Part shown: positions 44,402-48,984 of the stretch, one piece after another
Layout: every line of letters starts with the position of its first letter
Position numbering within the stretch: the first letter of the stretch is position 1
Origin: Rhodobacteraceae bacterium WD3A24
Lineage (GTDB): Bacteria > Pseudomonadota > Alphaproteobacteria > Rhodobacterales > Rhodobacteraceae
Assembly: GCA_002967695.1 (NCBI GenBank)
Contig: PUHN01000025.1
Location: 1-48,984 of the forward strand
Direction of reading: 5' to 3'
DNA length: 48,984 nt
Notes under the pieces: model-generated
Database searches by the model: none
What the model saw: the letters and a program-made list of their open reading frames with translations, nothing else
Told to the model about the DNA's origin: nothing
Made by a program: the position numbers and the translations under genes

Positions 44402-45327
44402 CCGATCGTCTCCCGTCTCATGTAGGGGGTGAACCATTGCGGGTCGGTGCGATACTCGATCGACCCGTCGGCGTGAATGCGCGCCGTGGCGCGGCGCGAG
44501 CTCAGGCAGAAGGTGTGAACCGAAACCGGCATCCCGCCGGTATGGGTAAAGCCCGCCTCGACGTGGCAATCCACCACCATTGACGAGCCCACGAAGCCCA
44601 TGGCGCCCATGCCGATATCGTTGCCCAGCTCCTTCAGTTCATCTTCCAGCTCGGCGATCTTCGGGTCGGGATTGCGCTCGCCCACGGTGCGCAGGCAGGC
44701 GGCCTGCTTGCCAAGCTGCATGCATGTATCCTTCGAGCCGCCAACGCCCACGCCCACGATCGCCGGCTGGCAGGCCAGACCGCGCTTGCCGAAGGCGATC
44801 AGGGTGTCCAGGAAAAAGCGCTTGACCCCGTCGATGCCGTCACCCGGAAACAGCATCCGGTAGTCGGTGCCGAACAGGCCGCCCTTGTGGACCGTGGTGA
44901 TGTCGATCCAGTCCACGTCGGGCTCGAAACTCCACTCGACCTCGGGCGCGTTCAGGCCGACATTGTTGTTGTGGTCGTGGCGCCACAGCGGATGCACGCG
45001 GTTGGGCCGCAACGGAACCGAGTTGGTGGCCTTCGCGGTGGCTTCGCGCAGCGACCGCTCCAGGCCCACGAAGCCTTCGTCGACCTGCGCGTTGTTGCCC
45101 ACCTTGACGTAATAGCGCGGCAGGCCCGTATCGGCGCACATCGGCCGGCGATCCTCGGTGGCGGCCTCGTAGTTGTCGACCATCGACTTGAGAACAAAGG
45201 CCGACAGGTCGCCCTTCTCCAGGTCGATCATCCCCTTGATGCCGGTCAGGTAGTCGTCGGGGATGTCGATCGCCGCCTTCTCCATGATCCGGTAGGCGGC
45301 TTCGGCGATCCGGTCGTTGGCGATCAT
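44362..45327 (-). CDS. Class I fumarase-type hydro-lyase, alpha subunit
   Basis: 321 residues. Three cysteines suited to the [4Fe-4S] cluster are C64 (CADTGLPRYY), C202 (GSKDTCMQLGK) and C254 (VDCHVEAGF). Motifs LRPNRVHPLWRHDHNNNVG and LGNDIGMGAMGF are class I-specific. It gives fumarate/malate-, tartrate- or mesaconate-type chemistry; which one is not decidable here. Its ATG lies 126 bp downstream of the flavoprotein stop, with a possible promoter between. Confidence 0.92.
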   Translation of the reverse strand: MIANDRIAEAAYRIMEKAAIDIPDDYLTGIKGMIDLEKGDLSAFVLKSMVDNYEAATEDRRPMCADTGLPRYYVKVGNNAQVDEGFVGLERSLREATAKATNSVPLRPNRVHPLWRHDHNNNVGLNAPEVEWSFEPDVDWIDITTVHKGGLFGTDYRMLFPGDGIDGVKRFFLDTLIAFGKRGLACQPAIVGVGVGGSKDTCMQLGKQAACLRTVGERNPDPKIAELEDELKELGNDIGMGAMGFVGSSMVVDCHVEAGFTHTGGMPVSVHTFCLSSRRATARIHADGSIEYRTDPQWFTPYMRRETIGWETPAETSSSSA

Positions 45328-45381
45328 GACGCCCTCCCTTCCGCGCGGCGCGGGGCCGTCGGCACGACTTGCGCGATTCCG

Positions 45382-45410
45382 ACACTATGGCCCGGCACGG
45401 CGCCATTCAA
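45382..45410 (-). promoter_or_regulatory. Possible promoter for the hydro-lyase/tct genes
   Basis: On the minus strand TTGAAT (45410-45405), a 17-bp spacer and TAGTGT (45387-45382), 55 bp before the alpha-subunit ATG. The gap is locally AT-richer than its surroundings. A weak prediction by eye. Confidence 0.3.
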
Positions 45411-45453
45411 TTTCAAAATCCGGTTGCCAAGTTGACGTATCTGCATCTTTCAC

Positions 45454-47187
45454 TCACTGAGCTGCTTCGGTCTCGTCCAGCAGGCTCTGCCCGGGACGAA
45501 CGACCGAGAAGTCCACCGGCACCATTTCGACGGTCAGGTCGTCGGGCGCACCGCTCACGCGGGTGTAGCGCGTCGCGTCCAGGTCGCCCGTCTCGGGCCA
45601 GTCCTCGCGGTAATGCGCGCCGCGGCTGTCCTCGCGCGCGAGGGCGGCGGCGGCGATCACGCGCGACATCGCGGTCAGGCTTTCGAGGTTGAGCCAGTCG
45701 TGCCAGGTCAGGTTGAAGGCACGGTCGCCATCGGCCAGGCCGGTCTCGTAGAGTTCCCCGGCGTGCTGCTCCAGCTTGTGCTGACCGCGCCGGATTCCCT
45801 CGTCGTGGCGCATGACGCCGACATCGTCCCACATCGTGTCCGACAGCCGCTCGCGCTGGGCGTGCAGGTCGCCGGGCTTGAGGCCGAAAGGCACCTCGGC
45901 GCGGGCGATACCGGCGTCGATCACGCTCTGGTCGGGTTCGCGGAGCGGCGCGCCGTCGCGGATGAAGGCGGCCATCGAGTCGCCGGCGATACCGCCGAAG
46001 ACGGTCGAGTTGGCCACGCCGTTGCCGCCCAGCCGGTTGGCGCCGTGAACGCCGCCGCAGTCCTCGCCGGCGGCGAACAGCCCCGGCGTGCCGGTGGTCG
46101 TGTCGGGCTCGAACTCCAGCCCGCCCATCAGGTAGTGCGCGGTGGGCACCACCTCGACCCGGCCGCCGGCCAGATCGAAGCCGCAATCGGCGCAGCGCTT
46201 GACCATGCCCGGAAAGGTCCTGGCGACGTGGTCGGCGCCCAGATGGCTCATGCTGATATAGACACCGCCCATGGGCGTGGTGTGGCCGTCGCGCATCTCG
46301 GCATAGATGCCGCGGCTGACGACGTCGCGCGTGGCACGCTCGCCCTTGGGGTCGTACTTCTCCATGAAGCGCTCGCCCTTGCCGTTGAGCAGATGCCCCC
46401 CGGCCCCGCGCAGGCCCTCCTCCAGCACCGTGCCGGTCATCCGCGTGTCGCGCCCGCCCAGCAGCCCGGTGGGGTGGAACTGCACCATCTCCATGTCGCG
46501 CAGCTTGAGCCCGTAGCGCAGCGCCATCGCCAGCCCGTCGCAGGTCTTGTCGCCCGAAGGCGTGTGATAGCGATACATCGTCGGCCCCGCCCCGGTGGCC
46601 AGCAGAACCGCGCGGGCCTTGACGAAGTGGTATGTCCCCGCGCGCATGTCGATCATCAGCACGCCCGAGATGCCCGAGCCGTCCGCCGCGGGCACCAGTT
46701 CGATCGCGCGATGCTCCTCTAGCTTGTCGACGCCGCGGTTCCAGACCTGCTCCATCAGCCGGTTGATGATCTCGATACCCGTCAGGTCGGCCTTGTGGAC
46801 GGTGCGGTCGAAGGTCTGGCCCGCAAACGCCTTCTGGTGCAGCGTGCCGTCCTTGTTGCGGTCGAAATAGCAGCCGACCTCGTTTTCCAGTTCCTGGATG
46901 CGCTCGACAGCACCGGTGCACAGCCGCCAGGCCAGATCCTGCCGGGGCAGCCACTTGCCGCCGTGGATGGTATCCATGAAGTGCCGCTCGATGCTGTCGC
47001 CCGCGGCCATCGCCACGTTATAGCCGCCCTGGACCATCCGGGTGCAGCCGCACTTTCCGACCAGGCCCTTCACCGCCAGCGTCACCTGCAGATCGGGATT
47101 GGCCTGCTTGGCGTGCAGCGCGGCGAACAGCCCGGCGCCGCCGGTGCCGATGATCAGGATGTCGGTCTGGCTCTGCTCGATCTGCAT
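45454..47187 (-). CDS. SDH/fumarate-reductase-like flavoprotein lacking the FAD-linking histidine
   Basis: 577 residues. FAD site IIGTGGAGLFAALHA at 12-26. Active-site elements of the succinate/fumarate family are present: FHPTG, EEGLRGAGG, TRDVVSRGIY, TAHYLMGGLE and HGANRLGGNG. The segment that in SdhA/FrdA reads SHT (histidine holding FAD covalently) reads GCT here, placing C48 where the histidine should be. FAD is therefore probably non-covalent. Known FrdA variants without this histidine keep fumarate reduction but lose succinate oxidation. Stop is 126 bp from the hydro-lyase gene; start is one base after the cytochrome-b-like gene. It should dehydrogenate or reduce a dicarboxylate at the membrane. 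Confidence 0.88.
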   Translation of the reverse strand: MQIEQSQTDILIIGTGGAGLFAALHAKQANPDLQVTLAVKGLVGKCGCTRMVQGGYNVAMAAGDSIERHFMDTIHGGKWLPRQDLAWRLCTGAVERIQELENEVGCYFDRNKDGTLHQKAFAGQTFDRTVHKADLTGIEIINRLMEQVWNRGVDKLEEHRAIELVPAADGSGISGVLMIDMRAGTYHFVKARAVLLATGAGPTMYRYHTPSGDKTCDGLAMALRYGLKLRDMEMVQFHPTGLLGGRDTRMTGTVLEEGLRGAGGHLLNGKGERFMEKYDPKGERATRDVVSRGIYAEMRDGHTTPMGGVYISMSHLGADHVARTFPGMVKRCADCGFDLAGGRVEVVPTAHYLMGGLEFEPDTTTGTPGLFAAGEDCGGVHGANRLGGNGVANSTVFGGIAGDSMAAFIRDGAPLREPDQSVIDAGIARAEVPFGLKPGDLHAQRERLSDTMWDDVGVMRHDEGIRRGQHKLEQHAGELYETGLADGDRAFNLTWHDWLNLESLTAMSRVIAAAALAREDSRGAHYREDWPETGDLDATRYTRVSGAPDDLTVEMVPVDFSVVRPGQSLLDETEAAQ

Positions 47188-47188
47188 C

Positions 47189-47563
47189 TCAGATCACCCC
47201 CCAAAGGAATACGACGCCCACCAGGATGGCCAGCGCCAGGCCCCAGCCGATCAGGCCGGCGCGGTCGTCATCATCTCCGCGCCAGGGCAACAGCTCGACC
47301 ACCAGCAGCCGGATGCCGAAGCAAAGGTGCAGCCCCAGCAGGATGACCAGCCCCCATTCGGCGAACTTCACCAGCGGGTTCTCGGCATAGGCGAGGAACC
47401 CGTCGAGCGCCGCGCGCCCTTCCAGAGCGAGGCCCAGCGCGAGGAAATGCAGCGGCAGGAACACCGCCAGCGCCACGCCCGACAGCCGGTGCCCGATGAA
47501 CGCGGCATAGCTGCGGTGGTTGCGCGCGGCATTGCGCGGACGCGAGACGCTCGCATCGCTCAT
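47189..47563 (-). CDS. SDH-type membrane anchor, cytochrome-b-like (SdhC-like)
   Basis: 124 residues with three helices. The start MSDASVSRPRN overlaps the preceding gene by four bases; a longer frame starts eight codons earlier. HRLSGVALAVFLPLHFL and GLHLCFGIRLL give histidines positioned as heme ligands, with the HRxSG quinone-site pattern of SdhC. It anchors the flavoprotein/iron-sulfur pair to the inner membrane and passes electrons to or from quinone. Confidence 0.82.
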   Translation of the reverse strand: MSDASVSRPRNAARNHRSYAAFIGHRLSGVALAVFLPLHFLALGLALEGRAALDGFLAYAENPLVKFAEWGLVILLGLHLCFGIRLLVVELLPWRGDDDDRAGLIGWGLALAILVGVVFLWGVI

Positions 47564-47898
47564 GACACACCTCCCGTAACGGCCCACACGGCCCGCAGCC
47601 CCATCACCAGCAGGATCAGCGCGAACGCGGCCATCGCCCAGTCGACCAGGCGGTCAGGCAACGGCGTCCACTCGCGCAGGACGTTGCGCAGCCCGATCGG
47701 GGCGTGGATCGCCGCCATCACCACGAACAGGCCGTAGAAGACGGGCCACAGAACGCTCGACGTTGTCCGTTCGAGCAGCGCGTCGGCCGTCAGGCCCGTG
47801 CGCGTGGCGTAGAGGATCACCCCGAGATGGACGAGCACCAGCGGCCCGAGAACCATCGCCGAGAGGCGCTGGAGCGCGAAGAGACGGGCTTCGGTCAT
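47560..47898 (-). CDS. SDH-type membrane anchor, second small subunit
   Basis: 112 residues with three helices. Starts at MTEARLFALQRLSAMVLGPLVLVHL, overlapping the iron-sulfur gene stop by four bases (ATGA); longer frames are shadows. QRLSA and the histidines in VLVHLGV and IHAPIGLRNVL suit a heme b and quinone site. It resembles the SdhC family more than a typical SdhD, suggesting that the two anchors are distantly related. Confidence 0.8.
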   Translation of the reverse strand: MTEARLFALQRLSAMVLGPLVLVHLGVILYATRTGLTADALLERTTSSVLWPVFYGLFVVMAAIHAPIGLRNVLREWTPLPDRLVDWAMAAFALILLVMGLRAVWAVTGGVS

Positions 47899-48632
47899 TT
47901 TCCCCTCATGTTCAGGAAGTCCATAAGGCTCATCCGCTTGATCCCCGCGATCGAGCGCGTCGGGCTGATGCCCACGGGGCAGTGCTTCATGCAGCTGCCC
48001 TGGGTATGGCAGGAACCGCACCCGCCCGCGGCCGTGGCGGCGTCGAGCGTGCCGCGCTGGTCGCCGTGCTTCTCGTCGTTGAGCAGCGTCCAGGCGCGGT
48101 TCAGCGCCGCGGGGCCGACATAATCGTCGTCCCAGGCGACAACGTCGCAGGCGGCGTAGCAGACCGCGCAGTTGATGCATTCGATGCCGGCATTTGCGTT
48201 CTTGCGCGCCCGGCTTTCTGGATCGACGGGCTGGATCGGATCATGCCGGGTGCGCGTCCCCTCGAAGCGGCCGCCGGCGCGGTGCCACTTGTCGAAGAAA
48301 TCGGTCATGTCGGTGGCCAGATCCTTGATGCGCGGCATGTTGCGCAGCGGCTCGATCGTCAGCGCGCCGCCGTCGACCACCTTCTGGACATGGGTCCGGC
48401 AGGTCCAGCGCGGCTTGCCGTTGACCGTCATGGCGCAGGATCCGCAGACACCGACCCGGCAGGCGAACCGATAGGCCAGCGCGGGCTCGTGGTGGCGCTG
48501 CACCTCGCTGACCACGTCGAGCACCGTCTGGTTCTCGCGCGCGGGAACCTCGTAGGTCTCGAAGCGCCCTTCATCCCGGCCGCGCCAGATGCGCACCTCC
48601 AGGGTATCGGTTTCCGGGGTCATATCCTTCAT
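47895..48632 (-). CDS. SDH/fumarate-reductase-like iron-sulfur protein
   Basis: 245 residues. [2Fe-2S] motif C58/C63/C66/C78 (CRVGVCGSC...C). [4Fe-4S]-type motif C152/C155/C158/C162 (CINCAVCYAAC). A third site at C205/C208 with C214 and C218-P (CHTQGSCMKHCPVG), matching the [3Fe-4S]/[4Fe-4S] arrangement of SdhB. It relays electrons between the flavoprotein and the membrane anchors. The start at MKDMTPETD (48632) is chosen; a second ATG nine bases on is possible. Follows the ThDP enzyme gene by 28 bp. Confidence 0.92.
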   Translation of the reverse strand: MKDMTPETDTLEVRIWRGRDEGRFETYEVPARENQTVLDVVSEVQRHHEPALAYRFACRVGVCGSCAMTVNGKPRWTCRTHVQKVVDGGALTIEPLRNMPRIKDLATDMTDFFDKWHRAGGRFEGTRTRHDPIQPVDPESRARKNANAGIECINCAVCYAACDVVAWDDDYVGPAALNRAWTLLNDEKHGDQRGTLDAATAAGGCGSCHTQGSCMKHCPVGISPTRSIAGIKRMSLMDFLNMRGK

Positions 48633-48660
48633 CGGCTCGCTTCCCGCTCCTTGATCCCGC

Positions 48661-48984
48661 TCAGTGCACCGGCGCGGCGGCGTCTTCGCCGCGCGCCGAG
48701 AAGACAGGTGCCGGCAGCCCGGCGATGGCAACGTTCACGCAGGACGGCCGGCCCTGCGCCGCGGCCGCGGCTGCCTCGCTCAGCACGCCGGGCAGCGCGG
48801 CGTCATCCTCGACACGTGCTCCGAAGCCGCCGAATGCCTCGGCAACGGCGTCATAGCGCGCGGCGTCGGAAAGTGCGCAGCCGATCAGGCGGTCGGGGCC
48901 GTAACTGGCCAGTTGAATCTGGTGCTCGGCGTTCCAGCGGTCGTCATTGCCGATGACGACCGTGATGCCCGCACATTCGCGCGC
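48661..48984 (-). CDS. Thiamine-diphosphate-dependent enzyme, acetolactate-synthase-like, C-terminal part
   Basis: 107 codons plus stop; the 5' part lies beyond the window. VVIGNDDRWNAEHQIQL is the end of the ThDP pyrophosphate-binding domain (GN of the GDG...N motif). RLIGCALSDAARYDAVAEAFG and GRPSCVNVAI are typical of IlvB/oxalyl-CoA-decarboxylase-like lyases. Such enzymes cleave or join C-C bonds next to a keto group. Upstream of the SDH-like genes, it may cleave the keto product of the pathway; the substrate is unknown. Confidence 0.85.
   Translation of the reverse strand, partial: ARECAGITVVIGNDDRWNAEHQIQLASYGPDRLIGCALSDAARYDAVAEAFGGFGARVEDDAALPGVLSEAAAAAAQGRPSCVNVAIAGLPAPVFSARGEDAAAPVH

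Noticed and set aside
45454-48632. Housekeeping succinate dehydrogenase sdhCDAB
   Set aside because: Gene order, linkage to hydro-lyase, ThDP lyase and TTT genes, and loss of the FAD-linking histidine argue for a separate catabolic complex.

Overview
The window is about 49 kb of very GC-rich DNA, densely packed with genes, from what looks like an alphaproteobacterium of the Rhodobacterales (Rhodobacteraceae-like). The grounds are the glmM-folP-folB order, Hydrolase_2-type cell wall hydrolase, TupBCA tungstate uptake, PCu(A)C/caa3_CtaG/SCO copper assembly genes, and the wealth of TRAP and tripartite tricarboxylate (TTT) transporters. Genus and species cannot be read from the sequence. I saw no rRNA or tRNA gene, no CRISPR array and no intact transposase.

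Left part (1-20.5 kb): core and semi-core genes. glmM (cut by the window edge), folP and a folB with a long extra domain are followed by a cell wall hydrolase and a pyruvate phosphate dikinase (PPDK) paralogue. Next is a probable aromatic-compound module on the minus strand: FAD monooxygenase, DUF2783 protein, then a dipeptide-type ABC importer, with a LuxR-type regulator diverging from it. A luciferase-like oxidoreductase diverges from a tungstate importer (tupB-tupC-tupA) that ends with an unusual HTH plus periplasmic-binding-like regulator. A copper delivery set (PCu(A)C, CtaG-like, SCO, a 53-residue membrane protein) closes this part.

Centre (21.3-34.2 kb): the most striking region. A 1076-residue self-sufficient reductive dehalogenase (B12-type catalytic half, two [4Fe-4S] motifs, fused FMN/NAD(P)H/[2Fe-2S] reductase) is preceded by a MarR regulator. 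Diverging from them is a TRAP importer (dctPQM). An IclR regulator then diverges from a 770-residue CYP116B-type P450, which carries the same kind of reductase tail and is followed by a second TRAP importer. I infer a cytoplasmic organohalide uptake, reductive dehalogenation and monooxygenation locus in which both terminal enzymes draw electrons directly from NAD(P)H.

34.16-35.24 kb is a lower-GC insertion bounded by imperfect 26-27 bp inverted repeats. It carries one orphan membrane-protein gene and no recognisable transposase.

Right part (35.2-49 kb): a small membrane protein, an Asp/Glu-type racemase and a PLP desulfhydrase/sulfo-lyase with a divergent LysR regulator. Then comes a long minus-strand catabolic cluster: ThDP lyase (cut by the edge), an SDH/fumarate-reductase-like complex whose flavoprotein lacks the FAD-linking histidine, a two-subunit class I fumarase-type hydro-lyase, the TTT transporter TctCBA, a TauE/SafE exporter and a LysR regulator. 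Together these suggest import, (de)hydrogenation, hydration and C-C cleavage of a dicarboxylate-like compound.
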